A stretch of 64,000 nucleotides of DNA from Armillaria gallica (lineage: Eukaryota > Basidiomycota > Agaricomycetes > Agaricales > Physalacriaceae): positions 1,271,001 through 1,335,000 of the forward strand of contig JBANDB010000007.1 of the NCBI GenBank assembly GCA_037576215.1, given 5' to 3'. The notes under the pieces were generated by a model. The model searched no databases, was not told the DNA's origin, and was given only the letters and a program-made list of their open reading frames with translations. The translations under genes and the position numbers were made by a program. Below are positions 1-11,197 of this stretch, piece after piece; position 1 is the first letter of the stretch; each line of letters opens with the position of its first letter.

Positions 1-97
1 CTAAAATGAAGAATAAATTTAAAACCGACATCAAGCCATGCGTGATTTACAGAACATTTCGACGGGGCTTGGATAGTTGAAGGGCGGGACCATAAAT
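1..97. repeat. Copy of the 56.75-56.85 kb sequence
   Basis: Bases 1-97 align with 56,747-56,850 with a few small differences, then the match stops abruptly at a 'cataaatgg' junction. Base 98 onward instead matches 45,019. The point near 97/98 is therefore a recombination junction between two repeat blocks. No gene is visible in it. Confidence 0.8.
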
Positions 98-299
98 GGG
101 GCTTCTGTGTCGCGCGACACCACAATCCCGTATATGCATGGTGCTAGGAATGAGTACGTTGAACGTCGAGGTCGATTCCTCTTTGGGAGTCCGGTCCGAG
201 ACGGCAACTTCCGCTTCTACCACCGACTCTTGAAAGCTCTACTCGCGAGTCCTTTCTGTCTGTTTCATAGTCTTAAACCAGTTTGACAGCAGTATCGTC

Positions 300-725
300 A
301 ACAGTGTTTCGTTGCAGTCAGAGCAGTCATAGGCTACGGTTCTGCGACAGACACACGATTTCGTGATGAAATCGCGTCTCTCTTTCTTCGCAGTTCTTGT
401 ATGCCTGCGTTCCGTAGCAGTCATAGGCTCTCATATTGCACCAGGTATGTCGCATTGGCTAAATCGTCTGCCTGATTGTTTGCAGTACCCCGAGACCTGC
501 GTTCCTTTGCAGTCATAGGCTCTGACGCTGCGACAGGCGTGCCGTTTCTGTACGAAACGCATGCTTGCTTCCTCGCAGTCTCTGAGACCTGCGTTTTGTT
601 GCAGTCATAGGTCCGTGTACCTTTACAGGCATGCTGTTTCTTCACCCAAACAGTGTCCTGGGCTACAGAGTGCTCGGTATCTGCGTTCCCTGTTACCTTG
701 TTCGTGTTCCGTGCTATGGTTTGGT
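300..725. repeat. Degenerate minisatellite, about 92-bp unit
   Basis: Successive units begin at about 312, 404, 496, 588 and 680, each near a 'cctgcgttc' motif and each (except the last, degenerate one) followed about 13 bp later by 'gcagtcatagg'. Spacing is a near-constant 92-93 bp over 4-5 units, with internal divergence. Open frames crossing it on both strands are most simply explained by the repeat. It lies in the part of block A copy 1 that is absent from copy 2. Confidence 0.75.
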
Positions 726-1264
726 GGTGGTGGCCCCCATCTCCTTGCTTCGTATGCCTACCAGTGGAATGGTCCGTGCATATATATGTCTTACCCTGTC
801 TCAGATTCAGTAAGGGCATGACCTCATCGCTCTCGCGCCTCAACGTTGTTGCAGAATGATATCGATTCCTTTGTTCTGCGCGCGGCTGCATCACTGTTCC
901 CAGAAATTTTCATTGCGATACGACACCGAAGACTGAAGTCAACGTCTTTTGTGACTCACTTCCATTCATATTCCTTGGCAGTGGCCCTACACTGAAAAGT
1001 GTTCGTGCGCTTATAATCGGTGGAGCCTGAGCACCGTCGGCCCCGTGTGGTCAATGTCTGTGCTGTTACTATCGTCGCGATGTGGGGGATAAGTTCATGT
1101 CTTCTTCTATTACAATGGTTCCCAACTAGTAGCAAGCGCTGCCATCTGAGTTTTGTCACAACGTTTTCCGCATCGCGTCCGCCCTCTTTTCATTATTCTT
1201 AGCGCTCCCACAGGTTTCGTCGTTATACAACTCCTACTCCAGACCAATGATGTTGGCAAGATGC

Positions 1265-1460
1265 ATTTCTCACTGTCTTCCGCGTATGTCTTTACCCAAC
1301 GTACCCCACGAGGTGTCTCTACTCCGTGAGACGTACGCAACCGTGCGATCAAAACGGTACGAGCCTTCGTGGCCACAGCACATGGCAAGCCATGTCAGGG
1401 CTGTGGACCCGGCCGTTCCTGATTGGGACCTTGCGCCGGTAACAACACCAACACCACCAC
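1265..1460. repeat. Inverted copy of 62,145-62,330
   Basis: The reverse complement of this segment matches 62,145-62,330, including the 'ccggccgttcc' and 'gccacagcacatgg' stretches and a run of TGG/CCA triplets. A short minus-strand frame here beginning M-P-C-A-V-A-T-K-A resembles the plus-strand frame at 62,235 beginning M-A-T-K-A, so the shared piece may be a first exon. Its function is not recognised. Confidence 0.7.
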
Positions 1461-1599
1461 CACCACCACTTCCGGTGCTCCAACTCTCAGAACTTACGTG
1501 GAAGCAACTCCAGTCTTCTTGTTTGCCCTCAAGCTCAATCTTGGAACAACAACAGTTTACACCGGGTAGAATGTATTCCAAGGTACGCCGTTTTTTTCT

Positions 1600-2560
1600 G
1601 TACTGCCGCAGATTCTAAGTACTGCATACCACCACCCTCAGCCAGGACTAGCATTGCACCAAGACGTTCCGGCGAACGAGATGCGGATTTCTCTACGCGT
1701 AGGAAGTGCCGTCTTACTCGGTATGCTGAGCATTTTTCAATCAATCGGAGGTCTGAAGGTCTCCCCTAGGACCTATCTTATCCTCAAGGGAGCGATCTAA
1801 TTCAGCATCGAGGTCTGCGTGGATATGCGTTTATATTTGAAGCAAGACGGCACGGAGGACAGGTTTGGAGGGAAGAAAGGCGCGTCCTATATTTCTGTGG
1901 GATCCTTGATTTTGGTAGCTGAAATCGGTACTACAGGTGTATGCTCCTTCAGTCGATACCAGGAGGGTAGCTCCAAATTTGCGCCGCATGGAACGACGGA
2001 ACTACTAGCAGTGCGGAAGAGCTGGATGGGGGATCCACGCTCTGAACCCGCATCCGCTTTTGCCACGGTTCATTACGAGTCGGCGAAGCAGTACAAGTAG
2101 CGAGCACTTCGATGTTGTGGATGCCTGTCCATTTGCTAGGGGCGAGCTTTGAGACGTTTATCGGGTTCGAGGTACGTTGTCGATTCTGTGCATAACGTCT
2201 TTCGCTAATCGCACAGTGTCCAGGATGGTTGGGTTGCGTGCACAGGCCCGAAGGCAAAGTGTGTATGCTATGCTACCTCCATATTTTTCTTTACTGAACC
2301 TCATTCTTCAGTTCATACTGCTTCGTACCCTTGGAGCCGTTTCTTCGTGCGGGAAGGCAGCGTCACAAAGGACGTCGCTGAGTCAACCATTCCTTAGTTT
2401 ATGTGGACGCCATCCATGCCGGCTTCGCTTTCCTTTTCGCACTGAAACTGGTTTGGAAGCTATATATACGATGGTTTTCTGGTGGCAGCACAAAGGCGAC
2501 CTTCAAGATGTGAACTCGACGCGCTCCCCATCCCCGTTGCGGCTGATCTAATAGAAGTTG
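1600..2560 (+). pseudogene. Orphan family R, copy 1 (frameshifted)
   Basis: This is the counterpart of the better copy at 45.2-46.3 kb. The exon encoding SLILVAEIGTTG and SRYQEGSSKFAPHG (about 1,900-2,000) is well preserved. Relative to copy 2, an 8-bp deletion after the 'gcggaagagc' stretch (about 2,020) throws the downstream frame off. The GGFE-like exon end with its GTACGT donor (about 2,172) and the following exon encoding GWVACTGP remain recognisable. The family is unknown to me. The deletion and several altered codons make this copy a likely pseudogene. Confidence 0.55.
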
Positions 2561-3345
2561 GTGCAGTATTCGCGGCTCGTTGCTTATTGTATGTCTTTCT
2601 CCCCCAGCTCTTCCTACGCCGATGTCGAGGTCCCTAGGGCTAGGGCTATTCACTTGTGCGAGCCTTTGGAGGCCCCACAACAGCACGCCTCAGCTCTCGT
2701 TGGGATGACTTAACGAGAGACCGCTTAGCCAACGGTCATGGCACAATGGAATAGGGCCCCTTCTCATTCAAGCGGCAGCACACACCTTTGGAACCGGGAG
2801 ATTATACGATCAGATGAGGTCCGAAACTTTTGGCTGTTTGTAGTCATACGTGCTTTTCCCTGGGAAGCACGAACATTTCTTCATGACTTTTATTTCGCTT
2901 CATATGTATATTACTTCTTGTATTCTAGTAGTATTATACTTTAATATAATTCTCTTGCTCTGTGATTCCATGTTGCCCTGACTGTGGCTCACTTGAACGA
3001 CGTGCCGAAGCAATGTGGTGTGAAGGAGAAGACCTGACTACAAGGGCGGAGAGGACATGCTCGGCTTTACGGGTGGCGGCGTCGATGCATCATTCATTTG
3101 GTACGTCATAGCATAATGTCTATTGACTGAGGCTAAAGTAAAATACATGCAGCGGACCGAGTGTTGAGACGACGCGTATGCGAGCCGTTATGAGCCTGGA
3201 TGGTGCTTGCTTGAGGGAAGAGTGACGTGGAGGACGCTGCAGCTGTAAGGGAGGTCGTCGTGGAGTGCAGACTGGCTGGAGTAGACGCCCATCAATAAGT
3301 AGATATGTCGGCATTTAGCCCGTTTATTGACGAGAGGATGGCTTG
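2561..3345. other. Block A spacer, no assignable gene
   Basis: The stretch is collinear with 46,330-47,080. A short plus-strand open segment ending FYFASYVYYFLY (about 2,880-2,940) is conserved in the second copy and may be a hydrophobic exon of R. It is followed by AT-rich sequence. Nothing else could be assigned. Confidence 0.4.
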
Positions 3346-3349
3346 AGTT

Positions 3350-5640
3350 TCAGATCCAGGAGGTTCCAGAAGGAAAACACTTGGCTGCGAGGGTTGCGTA
3401 ACCGGCATCATCCACATCCCGACGCGACTTCCGTGAAATCGCTCGCCTCTGCTAACTCCCTGCTAAAACGCGTCCATCTCTCTTTGCCTCTGAAGATGCC
3501 CGTCTCTATAAAGAATGACCTCCGTTCGTCCTTCCTCCACAGCCACAGGACCCTCCCTCGACGAAGCACCCTCCATCCACGCCCACACCCGGCCATGTCC
3601 CTCCCCGCATACCGTCCCTTCGCATACGCGCGCGCGTAACTCTATCCTCTCCGCCCCTCCAGTCTAATATTAGCATGCGACCGTCAACGACCCTCCCTTC
3701 ACGCCAACCTCCTCGGGCAGGCCTACGTCTGCATGCACGCGCAGTCCTCCGCACTGTTCCACTCCGTGCACACTCTTTCCTCTCCTCCCAGCGTGCCGAC
3801 TGTGAATGCGCGCGCTCCGTTAACACTTTTGTAAAGCCCTTAGTTTGGATCAATAGAAAGTATGGCAAGACTCACTGGCTAATCAAGTGCCGACTCCCGA
3901 AAACCAAGTCATATCGTCAACGGCGAGTCGCGACCGGTAGACGAGGAGGTGGGTGGAAGGGGTACGTCTCGTAGTCATATCGTCGGCCTACAGAACTAGT
4001 CAGTGCTGCCATGACGATCTCAGCCAATTGTGCTTACCGGTCGACTTCCACTGCGCACGTTAATATCCCTCCGCACACCCTCCTCTCCGCGTGCGCCCCG
4101 AATATGAACACCCTGTCCCCTGTACATTGACAGAATCTGTTGTCCCACCAATTCTCCCGTTCTGTAACAAACTAGCGCGCTGTCTCTGATTCTGATTCTC
4201 GACGCGGTGTCCTCTGTCCTCTAGTAAACTCGTTAGTTTGAATCAATAGAAATTGTCCCAAGACTTACAAGATGGGTCATAAATCGAGGGCAGACCCCGA
4301 ATATCAAGTCGCCTCACCCACGGCAATCGGCAGCCGAGGAGCTAAATGGGAAAGGTGCATCTTTAGCCTATAAAACTTGTTAGTGGTCCCATTAGCATGT
4401 CAGCCAAGTCGGCTTACCACTAGCTTTGACTCTCCCAACCTGTATCCATCGACTTGCACCCCGTACGTCCATCTTTCTCCGTGGAGGTGTATGTTGCAAA
4501 CAGCCGTAGCTCCAAGCATCGATCCTGGACTTCTGTTAGTGTCGTCTCGGGTGAGGTCCGTGGAAAGGCTTACCTTTAACAAACACGTTCCAAGCGCCCA
4601 TCAACTCGTATCGTATCGCCAGCCATCAACTCGACGGCGCACCCATCTTTCCTTCCACTGAAGACGGCGTCAGCCAGAAAACAGAATAGAGAGATGTCGC
4701 GTACCTTGCGTACCAACACCAACACCTCGGTGAGCTCTCCAAACTTGGTACACGGCACAGGCGGTCGCGAACTTGATGAGAGCTATCAGTCTTATCGATC
4801 AACCGCCTGTAGAGACCGCGTTAGCGAGAATAATCAACTTGTGTTATGTCACGTACCCTCGCATACGCTGCGTGAACAGTTCAATGGGCGAGGATGTGAT
4901 CATACATTTGAGGAGGTGATCCATGCGGGATCTGGGAGAATGTTAGAGAAAGCAGAACATTGGAAAATGTTAGCACGCATACCTAGCGTCCGTTAGCCGC
5001 ATCTTTGAGTACAGTCAAGACTGTCAATATTTTGTTAGTAGACCGTAATAGCTTTGACACAAGAAATCCTTACCCCTGCTAACTTTCCTCGCACAAATGT
5101 ATCCACCACCATCGTCAGATTCAACGCCGCACAAAGCCCTTGAGGGCCGGTAGATCTATTGAGAGCCGTAGGGGATCGACGTCGTCATCGAGCTTGACAG
5201 CGACCGGTTGTTTGACATCCTCATTCAGGGAATATTCGGATCTTGTAAGAACGACGTCGCTACAGAGTGAGAAGACATGTTAGCCTGCGAGAGAAATACA
5301 GACCATCGAGCGCATACCTTCCACCAAATACGAGCTTGCTCCGGCCATTAGATTAGGAGAACAGCAATGAGGAAAGAATAAAACTGAGTAGTAGAATAAT
5401 AGCTCACCATAGTAAATGCAGACGTGAGCTGGCGAACAATGGGTAAGAAATCAAGGAAACAAGTGTGGTACCAAATCTTTACCAAGTCTGTCTCTTCTAC
5501 CATTGAAGCCGGTAGCATCGAAGTATTAACAATGCCTTGTATAGCATTAGACCAACAAAGACGCGAAAAGGTAATGTAGAACTCACCATTCGTTGGTCGC
5601 TGCCGTCATCGTCGTCGTCATGAGAGGAAAAGTTTGATCA
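3350..5640 (-). pseudogene. Orphan microexon family M, copy 1
   Basis: Read on the minus strand, the sequence alternates small exon-like blocks with ~45-55-bp blocks bounded by GTAAG/GTGAG/GTACG and a CTAAC...AG end. The terminal exon around 3,410-3,490 encodes FSRELAEASDFTEV, which recurs in copies at 17.2 and 53.9 kb. The block around 4,620-4,760 corresponds to the exon encoding KERW..VGGW..GR..VVGRLEH in other copies. Relative to copy 3 it lacks 2 bp in the IDKTD exon (about 4,790), which shifts the frame. The product is not recognised. At about 5,640 the match ends and Qa sequence begins. Confidence 0.55.
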
Positions 5641-6500
5641 ATCCGTTCGCCACACGACACAATACCCTGCTAGGTCCTCAATTCAAGGACTTCAGCATTG
5701 TCGACCACGAGCAGTGCCTCTCGCAAGTCACTGGATCCAAGCACCTTGATGGCATGTCAAGTTTTGTTACGATGATTAAGCGCATCCTCAATAAAATGCT
5801 TGAACCGTATTTCATTGAGGTGTTTGTTGAGGATGTGTGTGTAGGAGAAAGTCGCGTCGCCGGTGATAGTAAGAGATGGAGAAACGCGGGAAACGTGGGA
5901 GCTCATCACCCTGACCTTGTACCACATGCACTGGGCCGATAACGAACTCAAGGACCTCGACGTCACCATCTATCAAGTCAAGCGTCACCCTCCCTCATAG
6001 TCAACTCTTCTCCTTCTCGTCTGACTGTCCCTCCCGTGCATGCACGTTCTCCCTCCGCCCCGTGTCGTTCAACTGAGCGAGAGAAAGAATTTTAGCAAGG
6101 ATGGATTGAAAGGTGAACGCCTTACCCAAGATCCACTCCTCGTTCCTGCGTGTAGCAAAGGGCCATCCTTTGACACGATCAGAAGCCGCATCCCGCTCGC
6201 TGGAGCCGACATAATCCTAGGCCCATCTATTGAGGCTGAAGCTGGTGCATTGAAGGGATGGAAGCAGGATGCTGGCGGACCTACGTAAAAGCGTGTTAGC
6301 CACTGCAGACAAGGAAATTGAGCACCGACAGCTCACGTATCCGCCAAGAAGCTGCTCGTCACGGCGATTGAGCGTGTCTTCGGCGAGTTGGCCTCATGCG
6401 CCGCAACTTCTATTCGATACTTTTCTTGTCGCGGTCGAGCATGTGCGTACTGGAGAAAGTGGGCGACATCGATGCGAGGCTGTCGAGGATGATTAGAGTT
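5634..6500 (+). pseudogene. Orphan family Qa, copy 1
   Basis: Several conserved coding-like blocks are shared with the inverted copy at 19.0-19.9 kb. The first (5,680-5,850) encodes VDHEQCLSQVTGS and a MLEPYFIEVFVEDV stretch. The second (5,850-6,000) encodes DGETRETWELITLTLYHMHW in a different frame. The third (6,040-6,280) encodes VVQLSERKNFSKDGL and KGPSFDTIRSRI. The fourth starts at 6,269 and encodes ADLRKSVLATADKEIEHRQ. Most substitutions between the copies keep these frames open, which supports past coding. Splice sites between blocks are not all obvious. The function is unknown, and it overlaps the tail of Qb on the other strand. Confidence 0.45.
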
Positions 6501-7000
6501 AGAGTCGAAGAAATGTCGGAGTAGGCCGATCAACTCTGCTAAGTCGCAAAATGATATGAAGCAACAGTACACGAGGTTATAAAAGGATGGAGCAACGCCA
6601 TACACCTTGCGGTCACGCCTGCGAGTGCCATCCATGATCTTCGCGCAGTGTAATTAGCAAAAGACGTCCATGCACAAACTTTATGACATACCTCGAACCC
6701 AATCAAGAGATCCCAGCCCACTTGGGAGAATGGCCGAGCAACTTTATGTAGAGATGGTGGATGAGATCAGGGCGTAGGGAATGGTGATCCTCCCCGCATC
6801 ACACGGGAACCAAGCTTCTGCACGACAACGCTATTTTGGTTGTTCCATGGGTCCTGGTTGCCAGAACACGATACTTTGTAGAGGTTCAAATTCAAAGTTG
6901 GCGCTGCCCTCAGGGAAAGGTTGGCATAAGGATACCGCGAATCTGACGCAGTAAAATAAATCACCAAAGTCACGGACTCCACAAAGAAGACGTACCCCTC
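6333..7000 (-). pseudogene. Orphan family Qb, copy 1
   Basis: The first visible exon (about 7,000-6,767) encodes ESVTLVIYFTASDSRYPYAN, then LNLYKVSCSGNQDPWNN. It is followed by a block encoding VGWDLLIGFE that ends at a GTATGT donor (about 6,695). The exon after the ~50-bp intron is similar in position and sequence to the one encoding GWVACTGPKAKCVC in family R. Qb and R therefore look like diverged paralogues. The inverted sister copy is at 18.49-18.97 kb. A stop or frame change between the first two blocks suggests decay. The product is not recognised. Confidence 0.45.
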
Positions 7001-7640
7001 TTCGTCCTCCGTGCTAGCTGGACGGCATTGGTCCCAGCCACCAAAAAACCATAGTAGCGTACAACAATATCCCCCAGTTCCCTCTATCCCTCGTTGCGCC
7101 CGCAGGAAAATCTAGAGCCGCGCTGATTGATGTGTTCAGGTCGTGGGGCATTTGAAGGGGCGCTGGACGAGCATCGATCATACCCTTTCCTCCAACCAGT
7201 TACCCCAACCCTCCGGCAGTGGTAGTTCCGCATTCCGAGCGTGATGCATCGCCTTGGCTCAAGACTGGCGCTATATGCTAGTATCGTTGTGGAACGCAAT
7301 ACACGACGTTGGGGAAGAGGGGGTGTGGCGCTATTCGGAATGTACTGGGGAGAGGTGGAAGGATGGGGGTGGGCATTGAAACGTGGCAATCGAAGAGTAA
7401 TCTAAAAAGGAATTCGCCGACTTGCCGGACCATGTTCCTCCCAAAGAGGAATCGAACTCCATTTTCCTTCTAACCACTTCCTCCCAGGTGTTACCCTGCT
7501 ATTTCTCACCTTCATCTCGTCTATGTACTCGCTTGCTGTATCCTCTGTTCTCGATTCTTATTTGTTCAACTAAAATCACGTATTTACGCGTTTTTTCACC
7601 AGGTATGTCTCCTCAATCGACATTCAACACCTCTAACTAA
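7001..7640. repeat. Outer part of inverted duplication
   Basis: This stretch matches, in reverse orientation, about 17,825-18,490. It includes a 'cgccgacttgccgga' motif (7,410s) and the 'cgacattcaacacctctaac' end. The match stops at about 7,640, where N family sequence begins. No convincing gene is visible. Confidence 0.65.
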
Positions 7641-9200
7641 TGCCTAGGAGCTTGAACGACGTGTTTCCCTTCAATCAGAGTGTTACGGCTGGTATCCCGA
7701 TGTACAAGATCATCATACTGCGCGCCATCCCTGAGTTTAATAGACAAGAGCCCGAACATAGGCGAGTTAGGACGATTAATGATTGGCGACACATCTACGC
7801 CATTAACGTCATTTTTGGCTTCCTTTGTCCACTAAAATCGGTCCAGGGTCCGCGGTATTCTCGTGCTATCGACGATTTCTGAGTAATAAAGCCGACCTTC
7901 AAGATGTAGACAGTTGAACTCGAGCTGTCCTTCAGCTTCATCTCGTGCAGCACGGATGACATGGGTGCGGTGTTCGACGTCGAGTGGTTCTTTGTGTATG
8001 GTACGTCGTTTATCTCCCCTGGGTCTTCTCTGTCTGACGTCCTTTGAGTCTAGCGCGTCATCGTCAAGAATTTAGGCCTATACAACAGCTAGTCTCAGTT
8101 CAGCACAGTTGGGGCAAGGCCCCGCTTGTTCAAGCGCAAGTGTACACCCTCAGAACGGGGAGTACCTTGGCTGCTCGCAGTCGTGCGTAGTTTTTCCTTC
8201 TTGAAGCGTGAGCTCCTTCAGAACTTCTAACAACAACCTTTTATTCTTCCACGTCACGCTTTGGAGTCTGTACCTTTGTATGCCAGTAGTATTGTCAACA
8301 GAATTCTCCTTTGCTTCCATATCGCCCTCGACGACGTGACACGTGGGAGGGAAGCATGTGCGCGTCGTGGGACCTGTGTCAGCTCCCACGTACCTTCAAC
8401 TCTTACCATCATCACCCTCGCATGGACAGCACGACGTTATCCGGTATACCGACGCGGGTACTCAGTCGGCGAGAAGACCCACAAAAAAATCATTGCACAC
8501 CGGGATAACTAGTATGCTAGGACCTCTTACGGGCAGGACGCACTGAGTGATTCGCAAGAGACGCTGTTCGCGGTCGACAACATGCAAAGTAGAGGGATTC
8601 GTTGACAGGATCTAGAAAAGATTCTCCATCGTGCGGCGGGCAGAAGGGATTCTGAGAAATTAACGCCAAGGGAAGAAAAGGTACATTCTATCTTTGTACG
8701 TTGCTATCTGACAATATCTCTGACCAGCACCTTCTCACTATCTAGACATCTCTCCAGTCATGATACGATGAACTCTTGGACGAGGTGCTGAACGAGACCA
8801 CAACAAATGTCGGACTTCAAGCTTCAAGGCCACAGACTCAATGGACGTCGATGATTTCGTTCTTCCCAGCAATCCGCTCTTTAAGTCTGTATCTCGTGTC
8901 TTCCCCTAGTTGACAATTGTGTCTCGTTCGAACGAGCTCAGAACAAAAGCGTTGAATTTGCATCGTTTTGGCGAGCGAGATGCGGTGTGACCCGTACTCG
9001 GATGTACGACCGCTGTACGAGATGTTGTTTGGTTCGCTTTTGGCATCATGTACAGGTGAGCTGTCGATTCTCTCTTTCACTGTCCAGTCAATATACTCAC
9101 CTAGATCCACAAGCATCTCGTCTCTTGCCTTCTGATCTCTTCATATCATGTCTAAAGCAGGGAGGTACGCAGATAAGTCCGATTATGATTATTTATTTGC
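7640..9200 (+). pseudogene. Orphan family N, copy 1
   Basis: Conserved blocks are shared with 21.46-23.05 and 60.44-61.75 kb. The first encodes NDVFPFNQSV and an AIPEF stretch. The next encodes GAVFDVEWFFVYG before a GTACGT donor (about 7,998). A later block encodes DLEKILHRAAGRRDSEK (8,610-8,680) before a GTACAT donor, and another encodes VLASEMR and DPYSDVRPLYEMLFGSLLAS (8,970-9,055) before a GTGAGC donor. Stops interrupt the chain of exons. Its early part resembles the end of family R (ELDA... motif), so N and R may share ancestry. The function is unknown. Confidence 0.5.
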
Positions 9201-9439
9201 AGACTGCAGTCTAGAGAACATTCTTTTGTGTATAGTTCAACACGCATTTGTTTTGACTTGGTTTCAACACCGAGAACATAGCCCATAAAATCTGAACCCT
9301 CCTGCACAATTGGTAGCTTCTCATGGCTGTACAAATCAATTGCCTCTGGATCCAATATATAATGCGCGCCTGTTCAACGAACGTCTCAGCCTTCTGCAAC
9401 CTTGCTCCGAAGAGACCAAGCAGCTCACCCCCACACGGC

Positions 9440-9770
9440 TTCACCCCTCTTCACCCCTCCAGTCTTCACTCGTTGTCTCGGTAACGCAAGATACGTTCTT
9501 GAGCTCGACGGTGCTCAAATTTCCTTTGAAACTGTGGTGATTTTTTGCGTTTTTAACTTGAAGGAGAAAGAGGTCGCCAGCGGAATATAAAGAGGGACGA
9601 AATGAGGCAACAGAGGGATGTAATTGTTAGGAAGGCAACGTTGCCAGGATGCAGGGTTAAAGAGATGACGACTCGATGGCTGCAGTGTGAAGGGTTCCAT
9701 GGGGTATGAGGAATAGTTGTTGAGCTCGGATGTGGGTTGGGTACGGCCCGATGACACCTGAACCCAGATT
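9440..9770 (+). pseudogene. Orphan exon family P, copy 1
   Basis: This encodes VLELDGAQISFETVV and FNLKEKEVASG, then stops. In the copies at 13.64, 23.7 and 61.86 kb the same frame reads on through DLEEKRLD and RVKEMTTRWLQ. The conserved frame across four copies supports an ancestral coding exon. It ends at a 'cggcccgatgacacc' motif right where the HET duplicon begins. Confidence 0.5.
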
Positions 9771-9774
9771 TCTT

Positions 9775-10951
9775 CCAGCTGGAATTTGTTTTGTCTACAA
9801 CACTGCCTTCACGAGGTCGAGTGTGTATTCCAGTCTAACTATTGACGCGGACGTGCGTAGAACATGTTGTATTAGATAAAATAATTGCCCCTTCACAGAA
9901 TTCTATGACTCTATAGCAATGACAACGCTCCTTCCGCCTGTCTGATTTCCAGACCTGGTTGTCGACACCAGGAAATCAAGACCGTGATGACTTCTCCCCA
10001 CCGGTAATCAAATCAGACAAGTACATTGCGAGATCGTTCCGAACTGAGATCCCTCAGCTTCCGCCATTCTTCCTTGTCCGGGACATCTATCACGATCACC
10101 GACACCTTCTCAAATCTCTGATCTGGTAGTCGTCTCCCTACGGCCCACTGCTGGGACTCGAACGGATGATCACCAAGCAGTGTGTACGTATCTTCAGGTA
10201 TCGGAAATCGGTGGGTGACGTGGATTTTGAATGTGTGCGCGATCCCATCTGCGGCTTTGACAACCAACTCCCCACATCGATAACGCCCTTCTGCCGATCC
10301 CGCGTCGAATACCCGTACATGCCCCTTTTCAATGCAAAGCCCGTCAAACCAGTCCTCATGTGTCTTGTCATCATGCTGAACATACGCGAAAAGAAAGTTG
10401 ACATCCTTTGGCAGAGGCTGTTTCATGACCTGGTCCCATGTCGGTCTCCATTTCTTGCATCCGAGTCCAACTCCAGGATACACAAAGAGGAATTTCCCGC
10501 GCATATAAGGGACCATTGCATTCACCAGTGCCGTCCACGCATCCTCGAGAGTCTCGCTCTCATCGTAGGCAGGTATCGTATAGGGCCGCAGAGGGAATGC
10601 GAGTCCGGCCACTCTGTCAACCGGATTGGTCGACACACGCTTCTGCATGTCCGCCAGTACAGCAAATATATCATATTTACCCCTCTTCACTGAATGCAGC
10701 TCCTCGTGAAACCTGGTCAGGAGCGCAGTCTCATAGTTCCCGCCGTCTATTGGCTGTGCGTGCATCAGTCCATCTGGCATATCACCCGCAATAACGCGCG
10801 AATAGCCTCCGACCTCCTGGAGTGTCCATGCACGTCGAAACCAGTTCCGATTGCTGTCCAAGTCGCCATCCTTCAACCTGAACGGCCGCCCCAGCCCACT
10901 CAGGTAGATCACCACCTTTTTATACTGATACACAGCTCCAATTGTAGCCAC
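9775..10951. repeat. HET duplicon D1 (truncated)
   Basis: The 3' flank ('tttgtctacaacactgccttcacgag', then a 'cacaggaattctatgactct'-type stretch) and the HET 3' coding part match duplicons D2-D5. The match ends within a few bases of 10,946, just inside the 'ccaattgtag' shared with the other HET copies. Beyond that point the sequence is family M. Confidence 0.8.
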
Positions 10952-11197
10952 GAGGATGTCAGCCAAGTCTGCGTACCGTTGGTGTTTGCTCTCGTCTGAG
11001 GTCTCTCGCACGCCTATCTCCCTCCGCATATCATCCCACCTTCCTGCGCAAGTCTTGAATCCCAGCAGCGGGCGTGGTATTGTTCCCTCCCTCCGCACTT
11101 TCCTCTCCTCTGTGCCGACCGTGAACGCGCGCCCTCTCTCAAGATGCGTGACAGCGAGTGACAACACCTGAGTACCAAGTCGTTTTGTTAACGGCAA
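10013..11197 (-). pseudogene. HET1: chimeric, N-terminally truncated HET paralogue
   Basis: An open frame of 394 codons. From residue ~85 on it matches the HET paralogues: VVIYLSGLGRPF, WFRRAWTLQE and the full C-terminal region to the stop. The first ~84 residues are unrelated to HET. They derive from family M exons (GRAFTVGT near the start; SDESKHQR just before a GTACGC donor-like site). The catalogued HET core (SHAW...WLDVLC) is missing. The join lies at about 10,946, within the M intron that follows SDESKHQR, so it looks like a non-homologous break rather than an exon swap. Whether it is transcribed is unknown. Without the HET core it is probably non-functional, but the frame is uninterrupted. 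Confidence 0.75.

Larger units (their letters stand above)
98..5640. repeat. Segmental duplication block A, copy 1
   Basis: The block starts with the same 'tgtgtcgcgcgacaccacaat' stretch found near 45,027 and stays collinear, in direct orientation, with 45,019-49,390. It carries an R gene copy followed by an M copy on the opposite strand. Copy 1 has about 1.2 kb extra between roughly 225 and 1,455. That insert holds a minisatellite and a segment shared in inverted orientation with 62.15-62.33 kb. Confidence 0.8.

Noticed and set aside
1419..1480. Gly- or Pro-rich frames over a CCA/TGG triplet run as genes
   Set aside because: They are explained by the simple repeat, and the frames are not kept in the second copies.
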